From NCBI GenBank assembly GCA_008692225.1, contig VICG01000005.1, forward strand, positions 2,243,001 through 2,307,000: a stretch of 64,000 nucleotides of DNA. The letters are read 5' to 3'. A program made the translations under genes and the position numbers. This document shows positions 1 through 11,910 of this stretch, piece by piece (position 1 is the first letter of the stretch; each line of letters starts with the position of its first letter). The notes under the pieces are model-generated. The model was not told the origin of the DNA. It made no database searches and saw only the letters and a list, made by a program, of their open reading frames with translations. This stretch comes from Monilinia fructicola (Eukaryota > Ascomycota > Leotiomycetes > Helotiales > Sclerotiniaceae).

Positions 1-1143
1 AATGCTTCATTTGGATCCTCCACTGTGATTTCTCTTGTATATGGGTCATCATATAAATAGTCGAATATGGCATTGTAGAATATCGATCCCTTGCCTCCAC
101 TCTGGAAAGGGGGAAGGATCATAAACTGTGATATCCTCGAACGACATGGGAGAGTATCAAAGGAAACACCATCAACAGGCAGCGTGAACTCTGGAGCTAT
201 CTTGTCGCCATTTGGAGATTGTGGTGGAGTTGTGGGTGTATACATGTAATAGCGATAAACGGTAGAAAACCCTGTGAATATGTATGAAGAGCTCTTTTCA
301 AAGAACGTTGCTGTAGACTGCTTTTTCTGGTATAAGAAAAAAACTGTCCATCTTCCTAGGTCATCTTCTGACTCGTCCAGGTCAAGCAGGGTCCCTCCTT
401 CAATGAAAAATGGGACTAGGATTTGAATGCGTTTGATGGTTTGTTGAACAAATGGGTCTGAGAGGTTGCCTTTCCATATTTCGAATGTTTCACCACCAAT
501 CTCAATTGTGCGAAATAGTTCTCCAGGTGGATGCCAATCTGCTGGAATAGCTGAAATATTCGACTCGAAAACACTTGACTTTTCGAAAGCAGCTATGATG
601 ATATTAGTCCTAAAACCTGGAGGATCTAGGGATGCGACACTTACTCTTCGGTAAGAAAGGTTCCAACACCGCCTTCAAATCTGTTGGTTCTATATCACCA
701 ACCGCCTTGAACTTCTTATTGTAGGTGATTTGTAGACCAGGTCGCATATCACTGGCGTTATATTTCAAATTGATTTTCAGACCTTGATAACCAAATATGG
801 ATTCCTCATCTCCGAATATGGAATATGTAAACTTTGGGTTAAAGGTATGAATTGAAGTTGTACCTCCTACACTTGGAGTGACCAGAGAAATGTGAATAGC
901 ATCATTCGAATCGGCAGACCCTGAAGAACATGTTGTTAGCTTTCGTAAAATGGTAAATGAAGAACTTGGAGAGAAATGCTCTTCCGCGCATGCGATTGAA
1001 CCATCATGGTGAAAAGAGTATTCTTAGCAACCTGATTGCGCCAGCATCTTTTTTTTTTCCTCTTGGAATATACGACCAACACAAGGGACAAGGGACAATC
1101 AGAAGACTTCAGAAAACTCACAATCGGCATTAATGTCTGCCAT
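1..1143 (-). CDS. HAT1: Histone acetyltransferase type B catalytic subunit Hat1 (3' end outside window)
   Basis: Hat1 acetylates newly made histone H4 in complex with an RbAp46/48-type WD40 partner. Exons read on the minus strand: 1143-1122, 920-645 and 592-1; introns 1121-921 (GTGAGT..CAG) and 644-593 (GTAAGT..TAG). The protein starts MADINADWSADSNDAIHIS and runs open for about 296 residues to the window edge. It carries the Hat1 N-terminal domain (SIFGDEESIFGYQGLKI) and the GNAT acetyl-CoA core (QFMILPPFQSGGKGSIFY), followed by EITVEDPNEA, a Hat1 hallmark. The missing part would be the C-terminal helical region. It is transcribed divergently from the ZIP transporter, with 781 bp between the starts. 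No frame break is seen, unlike its neighbour. Family identity is firm; the first-exon start is an inference from the splice phase. Confidence 0.93.
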
Positions 1144-1924
1144 CTTCGCGACGGTGATACTTTTGATATTGTCAATGTGGAATATTAATGTGTTGATTGA
1201 TTTGTCGGGATGAATTGAAATTGGAAGAAATGATATACAAGTACTACAGTAGGTAGAAGGCAGAAGGCAGAAGGCGGAAGCTGGAGAAGCTAGATAAGAC
1301 TGATCTGATCAGCTCAGTTCGATTTGGCTTGAGAGGTTTCCTTGGGGAAGGTTACTTACTTACCTAGGTAACTTACTTGCTTACTTACCACTTACCACTT
1401 GCCTACTTACTTACCTACTTACTAGTCGCGTAGATGGATTTTCCGACGCGTGTTACCTTTTCCCTCACCTAAAGAATAATTAAAGTTCAGAAAATCAAGA
1501 CAGTCCACCGGTTTGCAGGGATGGATTATTAATGGATTACTTAATCCCTACCTAGTACTGATTACCTCCTCCACCTCTAGTAATACGGAGTGCGTACTTC
1601 AGCCTCGTAGGAGTGAGACTCAAATCTGTCCACCTGTATCTGGTCTTCCTGGAGTGATGAATGGATGAATGGATAAGTTGATTGATTGATTGATTGATCG
1701 ATTTCTTCAACAAAGGCATTATTACGTTTGAATTGGGAGAGTTTTGAATACACATTGAATCCAGAATTATCTTCCCTTCGCTTTCGGACCATATTCAATT
1801 GACCTGTCGTCTTTTTTTTGTTCTGTTTCACATTCGCAATGAATCGGTGATATAGTATTCTTGGAATATTTACAGGATTGCGACGTAGATTCGAAACGTG
1901 CAAAAGAGAAGGAGGATACTCAAG
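1144..1924. promoter_or_regulatory. Divergent intergenic region HAT1 / ZIP transporter
   Basis: No gene is supported here. The stretch must hold both promoters. It contains a run of degenerate TTAC/TACT repeats (about 1352-1425) with one exact TACCTAGGTA palindrome at 1361-1370, TACGGAGTG at 1584-1592, and a short GATT repeat near 1680-1698. Small open frames across the repeats look like chance products of simple sequence. Confidence 0.5.
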
Positions 1925-3286
1925 ATGTTTGACGGATTATTTATGTTGCTCGTCTTGAGCGTGATTATGTGTTTGAGGTAGGTGATCCTCTCTTGTCAAG
2001 ATTCCCATTCAATACACTCATGGGTTACATAGTTGCTTTCTTGCTGGAGCAGTTCCATTATCCATGACCTTATCACCGTCACAACTTCGATTGATTTCCA
2101 CAATTGGCATGGGAGTACTCGTTGGTACTTCATTGGTGGTTATTATACCTGAAGGAATTGAAGCAGTATACACTGCAGGATCTTCGGCACATTCTCATGG
2201 GTCTCGGGGGGTTTCAATACAGGAGAGGAACTCTGGTCTATCATGGGTTGGTGGACTTAACACAATCGCATACTCGAACAAAGCGATTGCCAATCGAAGA
2301 TATTCCAACCCGGGGCCAAGGATCTCAGAGCCCGTAGAGGTGGAGATTATCACCAGAGATTCTTTACCGGAGGAGAAAAGAAAATAACCCACCGGAAAAG
2401 CCAGAGGAGAAACCAGCAAACGAGAAGGAAGATCATCAGGAGGAGGACGAATCACCTACATTTTGGATTGGCCTTTCTCTAATCTTGGGATTTATCCCTC
2501 ATGTTCTTAATCGATAAACTCCCAAGACATGCCTCCGAAAAATTACAAGCCCCAGCGGCACCGAGGCAAATTTCCCTCAACAATTTATCCCAAGGGATGT
2601 CGAACATTTCTTTCGTCGGATGAAGAATCCGACGGTTTCCTCCAATCATTCACCCAAATCCAAAGCAAAGTCGCAGTCTGGCTACAACGACAGGGCTTGT
2701 GATACATGCTTTCAGCGGATGGGATAGCTATGGGAGCATCCGCATCGACATCCAATACAAAACTAGGCTTTATCATTTTTCATAGCAATCATGGTACATA
2801 AAGCGCCAGCAGCATTTGGACTTACATCCGTCTTATTGAAGCAAGGACTCTCGAAACGAGCAGCACGTGCTCACCTCATCGTGTTCAGTCTCGCGGCACC
2901 ATTTGGTGCCATTGCAACATTCTTATTAGTGAACATTCTAGGGGGAGGCAATATAGAAGGAGTAAAGGGCCAATGGTGGACGGGAATGCTATTATTATTC
3001 TCGGGAGGAACCTTTTTTGTAAGATTCAATCCCTGACACCTAACAAATGCACAAGCATTGCTAACAAGCAAGTAGATATGTCGCAATGCATGCCATGCAA
3101 GAAGATTCAGGGGTGCATGGTCATGAACATACAAATTCCAATGGGTACCTCGAGGGAAGTCTTTCGCAGCGCAAACAAGCAAAACCTCAAATGAGGGATA
3201 CGCTCGCAGCGGTTGGGGGAATGCTAATCCCTCTTTTGACACAATTTGGTCACGATCATTTAGACATCATTAGACGGATGAATTGA
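1925..3286 (+). pseudogene. ZIP-family metal transporter (ZIP9/Atx2-like), frame broken repeatedly
   Basis: By family this is a Golgi/secretory-pathway zinc or manganese transporter of the SLC39A9/Atx2 type. Exon 1 is 1925-1977 (MFDGLFMLLVLSVIM); the intron is 1978-2032; exon 2 starts at 2033 (CFLAGAVPLSMTLSPSQLRL). Recognisable segments follow: GMGVLVGTSLVVIIPEGIEA (TM II-III), a His-containing loop, FWIGLSLILGF, the TM IV metal-site segment HAF-ADGIAMGAS, then MVHKAPAAFG (TM V) and LIPLLTQFGHDH at the end. These lie in different frames. Breaks occur near 2381-2386, 2496-2498 (ccc), 2618-2622, 2656-2660, 2711-2716, 2776-2780 (t run) and 3013-3018 (t run, at the last intron donor). Every family block is still present, so this is either a very young pseudogene or a stretch of poor consensus. 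About 430 residues would be expected. Confidence 0.8.
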
Positions 3287-3960
3287 CTTCAGAAAAGAAC
3301 TCCTTGTATTATATGAATGAGAGGGTGAATGAATGGAAACGCCCGACTCGGGCTCCCTACCCTAGCTCAGTAATGAAAATGTAGACGCACGAAAGATATA
3401 GATGCAAATTTCCGTACAATACAGATGAGGAAGCAATGGAATATCATGAAAATATCATGGCAATATCTCTCTCTCTCTCTCCCCCCCCCCTTTCTCTTTT
3501 CATCATCTTCATCTTCATCTCCATCTCCATCCACAAAGAGCAACATCATATCCGAACGGGACCGCACCGGACCGCACCGGCGTGGATGCTATGGTTTGGT
3601 GTTCAGTTGTAAGGCGCTACTTGCAAGGCGCTACTCGCAAGGAAATACTCGCGTATCGCTTGTTTTTCTTTGGGTGAGGTTGTGGGTGAATGGATGGATG
3701 GATGGATTTTAATGTTGGTTGGTTGGTTGGTAGGTAGGTAGGTGGGTGGATGGATGGATTTTGGTAGAGAGGGAGAGAGGGAGAGAGGGGAAGGGGAAGG
3801 GGGGAGGGCTGTCTGTTGGATGTTGGATATCAAAGGTTCTGAGTTTGTTCGTTTCGTTCGTTCGTTTTGTTGATGTTGATGATGATGTTGGTGTTGATGC
3901 ATACATTTAATATCTATTCATCTATCTATTTATCTTCATTTAATCAATGAATCAGAACTC

Positions 3961-3982
3961 TGTATATGTATATATGTATGTA

Positions 3983-4018
<36 letters not shown>

Positions 4019-4055
4019 TGTATGTATGTATGTATGTATGTATGTATGTATATAA
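3961..4055. repeat. (TATG)n microsatellite
   Basis: Tandem TATG/TATA tetranucleotides, nearly perfect over about 80 bp, in the gene-free spacer. Confidence 0.9.
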
Positions 4056-4083
4056 CTATACTATATATATTCCTTAAGATAAT

Positions 4084-4220
4084 TTAGATAATTTAAATTA
4101 TTTAAATTATTTAAATTATTTAAATTATTTAAATTATTTAAATTATTTAAATTATTTAAATTATTTAAATTATTTAAATTATTTAAATTATTTAAATTAT
4201 TTAAATAATTTAAATAATTT
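4084..4220. repeat. 10-bp AT tandem array (unit TTTAAATTAT)
   Basis: About twelve consecutive, almost identical copies of the 10-mer TTTAAATTAT, which is made only of A and T and is largely self-complementary. Slight degeneracy appears at both edges. Confidence 0.9.
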
Positions 4221-6627
4221 GATTAAAGTTGGGCTAGGCTGGGCTGTACGTAGTAAAGAGCTTTGGAGCTGATAGGTTCTTGTAGACGCCTGGCTGGCTA
4301 TAGGCAGGTAGGTATTTTTGTGATTTCATTTATGGTTTTGGTGGGGGGATGTGTAGATGTGTATATTTAAATGTATCTATATACCTATGTATTTTATATA
4401 TATTTATATTTATCTCTATATATTTATATATGTTTATATATTATATATGTTTATATATATTAATATATATATATATATATATATATCTATTTATTTCTAG
4501 ATATATATGTATATATATATATATATATATTTATTTATTCATTTCTATATCTCTATACTCGAGTATATCTCTCTATATATATATGTTTTTATTAATATAT
4601 TAATATATTAATATATTAATATATTTCTATATTTCTACATTTCTACATATACTCTACACATAATAACTCCATCCACACACAAAACACAAACAACATCCCA
4701 ACACAAAAACATGCTTACAACCTCACCGGGCAATCATTTCCTTTTAATTGCCGTTTTGATTCCAACCACACTTTTGATTTGAGAAGCGTGGCCTGGATTG
4801 CGATTGGATTTTTCAGTGTTGTGCTTGGGAGTGGATGCTGCTGCTGCTGGTGCTGGTGCTGGGTTGGGAGGAACGGAGATTGTGGGGGGGGCTGTTGTAT
4901 ATTGTTTATTGCCTATAGCCTATAGCCTACATCCTACGGCCTAACCTACAGCCTATATTATGAAAAGTTTAGCGGGGCGGAATCCGAGATGGGGGATTGC
5001 TGTGTGGTAGGTAGGTAGGTAGGTGAGGTTTGTAGGCTGGGTAGTTGGTAAGTTGTAAGGAAGTAGTTTGTGGTGAAGAAGGATGGATGGATGGATGGAT
5101 GGATGGATGGGTGGGTGGGTGAATAGATGAATAGATGGATGAATGAGTAGTTTGTGAGTAAGGTTAGGGGTACGGAGTTTGTAAGTTCTTGGCTTGAAGG
5201 AATGAATGGGTTTGGGTACTGTGGAACGGGAGGGCATGTTGGGTGGTGGTTGTGAAGTCGGGTGGGAGGAGGAGCTACGGAATGGTTCTTCGGGAGGTGA
5301 GATGAGATGAAATGAGATGAGATGAGATGCGCCAATGTAGATGGGATTGAGTGTTGGCCTGAGGTGGATCGGGTAGATAGTCTTACTGTACAGTAGTTAC
5401 GGGGAGGAAGTACGGAACGGTTCCTGAGGATGTGTGTTTTTGGGAGATGGGCTCGGTGGCTGGAGTTGTGTGGTTTGGATGTGTGCCATTGTGTGGCGGT
5501 AAATTGACTTGCATAGATGATGTGCTCTATATGGAGAATGGCTGAAGAGGAAGAAAGGCTTAGAGGATCTACCTGCTGGTGATACAGCACCGACCGCAGT
5601 ACAGTGCGGTAAAGAGGAGATTGTGGCGTATGCTGCCGAGGTAGGTAACCTTAAACTAAGGGGAATGGCGAAATGGGATTTGCAATGGCTTGCCCCCTCC
5701 CCTATTGACGATGCGAATTGTACCGTTCTGTACAGTGTACGGAGTAGTATACTGCATGGTGGGTTTTTGTGTGCATGATGTGGATTGTGTGGATTGTGGA
5801 TTCGATGGGATGGGATGGGATGGGATGGGAATTGGTGTTTTGTGTGGTATTTGCTGGGGAGGAATGGGATGATGAATGGGATGAGGACATGAGGACATGA
5901 TGGGATGATAGCATGATGGAATGAGTGCTGATTATCAGATCTACAGAATATGCAGGTGGAGGTGATGGATTATGAAGTACCTACCTACCTAGGTGCCTAC
6001 TAGTGCTTGCAGGTATTATGAAAGCGAAATGAGACGAAGTGATTGATTGATTTCAATGTTGGCGGCTGTAGAAATGAAATAGAATTACCCAGGTCTCTGT
6101 CTACCTAGTACGTACTAAGTAGGTACCTAGTACCTACCCAGTAGTAAGGACCCAGTAGTAAGGTTATGGAGCAGTATTGTACTCCGTAGCTGAAGTATTC
6201 ATCTTGTGAATGCACAATCGATGGAGTACAAGTAGATGGAGTGGCTGAGTAGATAATTAGATGCAATAGGAGTAATAAGGATCGATAGATGTAATAGGAG
6301 TCAGTATCTAAGAAGAGAGGAAGCAGATCCAGTAGCAAGAACACATACATATGCGTACTTGCAAATAATGTAAGAATCGATAGTCAAGAGTCCAACTACT
6401 GCCCAGTGTTACTGTGTTACTTATTATAGTCAATTGGAATCTCCGGGCTGAATGTTTGATTTTCCATGTGGTTTTGTAGAATAATTAGCAATGAATCCAA
6501 TGATATGGACATCTATACCGTCATCGACTATTAGGTTACTCGAGTAGTAGAAGGACCTACCTAGTATGAGGAGGATCCATGGATCGATCACCTTGGTTGT
6601 ATAACGTTATCGGTTGATCCATATACT

Positions 6628-6789
6628 ATGTATTTTACTATGTATTTATTTATTTATGTATGTATTTATTTATTTATTTATTTATTTCTTTATTTATTTC
6701 TTTATTTATTTCTTTATTTATTTATTTCTTTATTTATTTATTTATTTATTGATTTATTTATTTATTTATTGATTTATTTCTTTATTTCT

Positions 6790-6887
<98 letters not shown>

Positions 6888-6895
6888 ACTATAAT
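6628..6895. repeat. (TTTA)n microsatellite, about 260 bp
   Basis: A long run of TTTA units with occasional TTTC and TTGA variants. The apparent 88-codon frame across it encodes only Leu/Phe/Ile/Tyr and is not a gene. Confidence 0.9.
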
Positions 6896-7689
6896 TATAA
6901 GATATTATTTAAATACGTTGGACATATAGTAATTATCTAGGTGTAATTATATTCTAATATTTAATTTGATAAATCATTTCAACTGTTTATATATTTATAA
7001 GTTCATATTACAAGTTTATACTTACAAGTTTACGGAGTTATACTTTAGAACTCTTCTCTATATACAGATAATAGGTATTTTGGAGTGAACCATGCATTAC
7101 AGTACAAAGTACTCACCTGAGCATGTCTAAATACCTGTGGACTCTTCAATACTAGGGAACAACAAGTAATGTGGATGGTTATTAACAATAATAATGCTGA
7201 TTCATCCATTGATTCATTCATGTACTGGGTACCTAGGTAGGTGCTTTTATTGTTATCATACCAGTCATCCGTTTGCAGGAGTCAACTTTATGGATGTGGA
7301 TGGTGATGAATAAATGAATATATATTATATACATATATATAATACATATATACATATATACATGATATACTTATAATCAAATAAAAATCATCACCATCAC
7401 CACCACCACCACCACCACTAACACCATCATCATCATCATCAATCATATAAACGCCCTCATATATCCATCCATTCTTCCTTACATACAGATACATATCGAC
7501 TAATTAAGCAATACTCTCTCTACTCTACTCTACTTGTACTTCCACAACCTTTATTCTTCCTTCCTCCTTACCTTGCATCTCACCGAATTATCCCTGCTTA
7601 CATACCCAGCCAGCCCGCAATACTAAAACTTGAGACTACTCAGAAGTTCATCAATGTCCAATTAACCAAAATCTAATTACTACATCTAC

Positions 7690-7935
7690 TCGAGTAATAT
7701 TTATTATTATTATTATTATTACTTTATAACTATATTGCTTGAATCCGTATATTATCACTTAGAAGTATCATTATTTATTATTATTATTTATTATTTTATT
7801 CCTATTTTATTATAACTTTAGTATTTTGTTACTCTTTTATTACTCTTTTATTATTATTTTATTACTATTTTATTACTATTTATTACCATTTTATTATTAT
7901 TTTTATTATAACTTTATTACTATTTTATTACCACT
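7690..7935. repeat. TTATTA / TTTTATTAC-type low-complexity tract
   Basis: Interrupted trinucleotide TTA runs grading into TTTTATTAC-like units, just before the pyrimidine-rich leader of the F-box/WD40 gene. Confidence 0.75.
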
Positions 7936-8789
7936 TTATTACCACCTGGGCATTCTATTATCACTTCATTACCACTACTTCATTATATTCATTCGTTCCA
8001 TCATCTACCTAATACTCATTCGACTTACTACCTCAGTAAGTACTCAACATAACCTTAGAACTCTCCACTCAAACATCCATCCATCCATCCATCCATCGCT
8101 TGATCCCTCTCATCTCTTCTCTTTCATATCAATCAACCAACATACCTACATACAGACATACATACATACCCATCAATACACCAACATCAATCACATCCGC
8201 TTCACAACCCTTGAAAGTATCACAAGAAAGAGAAAACAAGAGAAGAGAATAACATGAAATAAAATATATCAAATCAAATCAGAATAAAATACCCTCTGCT
8301 TATTATATTGTCAGATAACAACCATTATAATCCATATCCTTCGTTTTTTACCATTTTCTTACCATTTCTTCTCGCAATCTTTTCTTCTTTATGCTATAAA
8401 CGATAAGACTCCCTCAGCCCAATTGTGCCATTAATCATCGAGTTTCAACATCAACGACAACGCATTCGAATGTGCTCCCTTCAGTACTAGGTTACACACC
8501 TTTCAACACGCTTTCAACTTACATTAAAGCCTCTTCCTTGACGTACCTTCAACGTACTCGACTTTCCCTCAATTGGCGCATCGTCGTTCGTTTTCATGGT
8601 CGAGAATTCGACGCTTAATTGTCCACCCAAATCCTTCCCTCCCTCTCAAACCTTCCTGCAATCTATTTGGGAAGGGCCTTAGACCCGTCCGTACTCACCA
8701 TCTTAAGCTTTTCTTGCCCAGTAAAGATAGATAGATAGATAGGTTGAACAAACCTTCAACACCTAACAGACGATAAGGAGAGAGCGATT

Positions 8790-11090
8790 ATGGACAATTT
8801 CAGACCGTTGAGTCTCACAGATCGGAGGGCTTCGACGGCACCGACAGAGAAAGATGGTGAAATATCTCCTACCCGAGCTTTGACAGTCGACACAAATGGC
8901 GAACACATTCCGATGCCCCAAAGGTTAGAAAAGATTCAAAGTCGTCCCAGGGGCCCTCCAACTCCAAATATGACCACTCCTTCGGCCGATTTACAATCTC
9001 CCACCCACTCGAGCCACGATCCCCCTCCTCCGCCTACACCAGCAGCGAGTCCTGGCCCCGATCATCCACAGCCAGATTGGAGCGCTGCATCAGAAAGTGA
9101 AGACATCTTTTTATCGCAGATTAGGATATACTTCAAACGAAGTTCGGCACCTGAAAGAACCAGGATTTTAGGAGATCTCTTGAACCTTTGCACAAGTCAA
9201 CAACTCAGCTTTGTACATCAATACGTTAGCCCGCTCTTGAAGAAGGATCCCTTTACGAGTTTACCGGATGAGATATGTCTTCGTGTACGTTTCCTCCTCC
9301 CTGGAGGGGAAGGCTGTGCTAATTGATTTACCTAGGTTTTATCTTGTATCGATGATCCGAAAGTACTTGCGCGCGCATCACAAGTGTCGAAACGTTGGAG
9401 AGATCTCCTGGCCGACGATGTGACCTGGATGAAGTTGTGTGCAAAGCATGATTATGGACGAAGAATGTCAGAACATCAACCAACTACACCGTTCATCTCA
9501 TCCCTTCGACCGCCTCCACATCCAGTCCACGCGGCATTGCAAGCAGGAGAAAGTTTGAGCATGGCACAAGCCTTCCCTGGCATAAGCGCGGCGTTGCCGT
9601 ACGCTCCTGGAAGTTCCAAGAGCTTTGATAGTGCTACGGCTTCGGGTGCATTGAGAAGGCCAAAGATTCGGTCGTATAAATCACATTTTAAACAAAGATA
9701 TTTGGTTGAAACTGCCTGGAGAACGGGGGGACAGAACATTGCCAGGCATATTACACAAGATCAGGGTGTTGTGACAAGTCTGCATCTGACACCAAAGTAC
9801 ATTGTCGTCGCTTTGGATAATGCCAAGATTCATGTCTTCAACACCGATGGAAATGCACAAAAGACTTTGACTGGGCACGTCATGTGGGCCATGGGGTGGG
9901 CCATGGTACCTTGGGAAGATACACTTGTCAGTGGAGGGTGTGATCGGGATGTCCGAGTGTGGGATATGGCGACCGGGTGTGTATGAATGGTGGCGTTGAA
10001 GGAATTGATTTGCTAATGCAACATAGGGAGAGTTTACATACTCTACGCGGACATACCTCAACAGTGCGATGCTTGAAGATGTCCGATGCAAGTACGGCCA
10101 TTTCAGGTTCTCGGGATACCACGCTCAGAATTTGGGATATCAAGAGCGGGCTCTGCAAAAATGTGCTGGTGGGTCATCAGGCGAGTGTTAGATGCTTAGA
10201 AATCAAAGGAGATATTGTTGTTTCTGGGAGTTATGATACCACGGCTAGAGTATGGAGCATCTCCGAAGGTCGATGTCTACGAACCCTTTCGGGGCATTTC
10301 TCGCAAATCTATGCTATTGCTTTTGATGGAAAGAGAATTGCCACGGGAAGTCTCGATACTAGTGTTCGAATTTGGGATCCTGAAAATGGGTATGTATGTT
10401 CAATCTAGCTTTGGGACATCAAATTAACAAATTCTTAGATCCTGCCAAGCTATCCTTCAAGGGCACACCTCACTGGTTGGGCAATTGCAGATGCGAGGAA
10501 ACACCTTGGTTACAGGTGGCTCTGATGGATCCGTTCGTGTTTGGTCCCTGGAAAAGATGGCGCCCATTCATCGCTTAGCGGCTCATGATAACAGTGTCAC
10601 CAGTTTGCAGTTTGATGATACAAGAGTTGTCAGTGGAGGTAGTGATGGCCGAGTCAAGGTGTGGGATCTGAAGACCGGTCAACTGGTCCGTGAACTTACG
10701 GCTCCTGCTGAGGCTGTGTGGCGTGTAGCTTTTGAAGAGGAAAAGTGCGTGGTTATGGCAAGCAGAGCGAATCGCACCATCATGGAAGTAAGCTTTTTTC
10801 TTAACTCTCTCCCTCGCTAGGCTTTATTAACTGAATTCAAGGTATGGTCCTTTTCCCCACCAGAAGACGTCTTGTACGAGAAGGCATATGCCCAGTCAAC
10901 CTCCATCACGGGCCCGGCTCGACCATTAAGCGCAATTGAGTATCGCAGTGGCAGTCAAGGCCAAGCTATGCAGGCAATTGTAAATCACGAAGCAACATAC
11001 GCGCCCGGTGATGTTGAAATGACTGATGCTGGACCATCCACAGCTCCCCCGCAAACTACAGGGCCCACCTTCTTTCATGAAGATGACTGA
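8790..11090 (+). CDS. F-box/WD40-repeat protein, SCF substrate adaptor (FWD-1/Cdc4-like)
   Basis: By family this is the substrate-recognition subunit of an SCF ubiquitin ligase; the F-box binds Skp1 and the beta-propeller binds phosphorylated targets. Exons are 8790-9284, 9336-9976, 10027-10389, 10439-10787 and 10842-11090, with GT..AG borders and phases that agree, giving 698 residues. The N-terminus is Pro/Ser-rich and probably disordered. The F-box lies at about residues 154-200 (FTSLPDEICLR / VLSCIDDP / SKRWRDLL). Six clear WD repeats follow (GHTSTVRCLKM..LRIWD, GHQASVRCLEI, GHFSQIYAIAF, GHTSLVGQLQM, AHDNSVTSLQF and the initial GHV..VRVWD), plus a degenerate last blade (AVWRVAF..MEVWSF). 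The C-terminal tail is acidic. The first blade holds a small tandem duplication giving WAMGWAMV. It resembles Neurospora FWD-1, the clock-protein adaptor, more than the sulfur regulator Met30/sconB; that choice is from memory and is less certain than the family. Confidence 0.92.
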
Positions 11091-11910
11091 TCTAGGTCAC
11101 TTCGTTATATTACATCAAAGCATTCACTGGTCTTGATTGCTTATTTCAAATACTAGTCATTGAATGGCTCGTTACTCTGATCGATTTTATATGATCGGAT
11201 AAAATACAAGTGAGGGACCATAATCTCACACACTTCACTCTCATCCATCCGAAATCTCCATGCGCAAACCAATTATTTTATGTCCATACTGAGAGATCTT
11301 GGATCGATCAAAGCACAAAAGACCTGTTTATAAAGAAGCAAAGTAGCATCTGGGGCAGGGCGTTTTTCTATTTGAATGGCTGGCAGAATGAATACAGATC
11401 GTTTTCATGGGATAAATACCTATAGGGAAATGGACGGGGAAAGGGAGGCAGTTCAAAGGAAAGCTTTAGGGGCGTAGCATTGAGAGAATTTGCATTAAGG
11501 ATTCCCCGGGGTCAGGGAGTTACTCACATTTGTATTTGAAGATGGTAGGGTAGCATAGTAAGAATGCGAAAGGATCCAAGTTTGTATTTTCTGGTTTTTG
11601 GTATTGGGTGAGTAAGTGAGTGAGTGAGTGAGTGAGTGCAATAATGAGTGAGGATTGTGTGTTGACATGATAAGATCCAGAAGTACCTAGGTAAGTAAGC
11701 TCGAGAGGGAAATTCTCTGTCATCAAAACACGCTTCACGTGATCATATCGGAAGCTTGAGGAACAATCTTTCGGGCTAATCCTAAATGGGACTACTCTAA
11801 TCGAAGCATCCCAACCATCAACATCTTTTGTTTAGCAGCTGCTGAGAAATTTCCACGAGATATCTTCCGCTTCCCTCTTTCCCTACAACACTTTCTCCAC
11901 CACCACAACC
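11091..11910. other. Intergenic spacer between F-box/WD40 gene and PDA1
   Basis: This holds the 3' end of one gene and the promoter of the next. A GTGAGTGA simple repeat lies near 11608-11640 and an exact TACCTAGGTA palindrome at 11684-11693. No gene is supported. Confidence 0.6.

Larger units (their letters stand above)
3287..8789. other. Gene-free 5.5-kb spacer, dense in simple repeats
   Basis: I see no coding gene. The DNA is a chain of microsatellites and low-complexity tracts: CT/C at 3467-3492, TTGG/TAGG/GGAT at 3712-3757, TATG at about 3965-4050, a 10-bp AT array at 4084-4220, TATA-rich at 4370-4640, GGAT at 5081-5112, TTTA at 6628-6895, CAC/CAT at 7389-7440 and TTATTA at 7695-7930. 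Copies of TACGGAGTA, TACCTAGGTA and ACTGTACAGT are scattered through it. From about 7500 to 8789 the strand becomes pyrimidine-rich, as expected of a long promoter and 5' leader for the F-box gene. Open frames over the repeats translate to monotonous peptides and were dismissed. Confidence 0.7.

Noticed and set aside
4953..5590. 210-codon His/Pro/Ser-rich antisense frame
   Set aside because: Translates GGAT and TAGG repeats; no conserved motif and no intron support.
4349..6894. Open frames such as LFIYLFIY repeats and others across microsatellites
   Set aside because: Products of TTTA, TATA and similar tandem repeats without stop codons; no protein character.
7385..7445. CRISPR-like regular repeats (CACCACCACC / CATCATCATC)
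   Set aside because: Simple trinucleotide repeats without spacers, in a eukaryotic genome.
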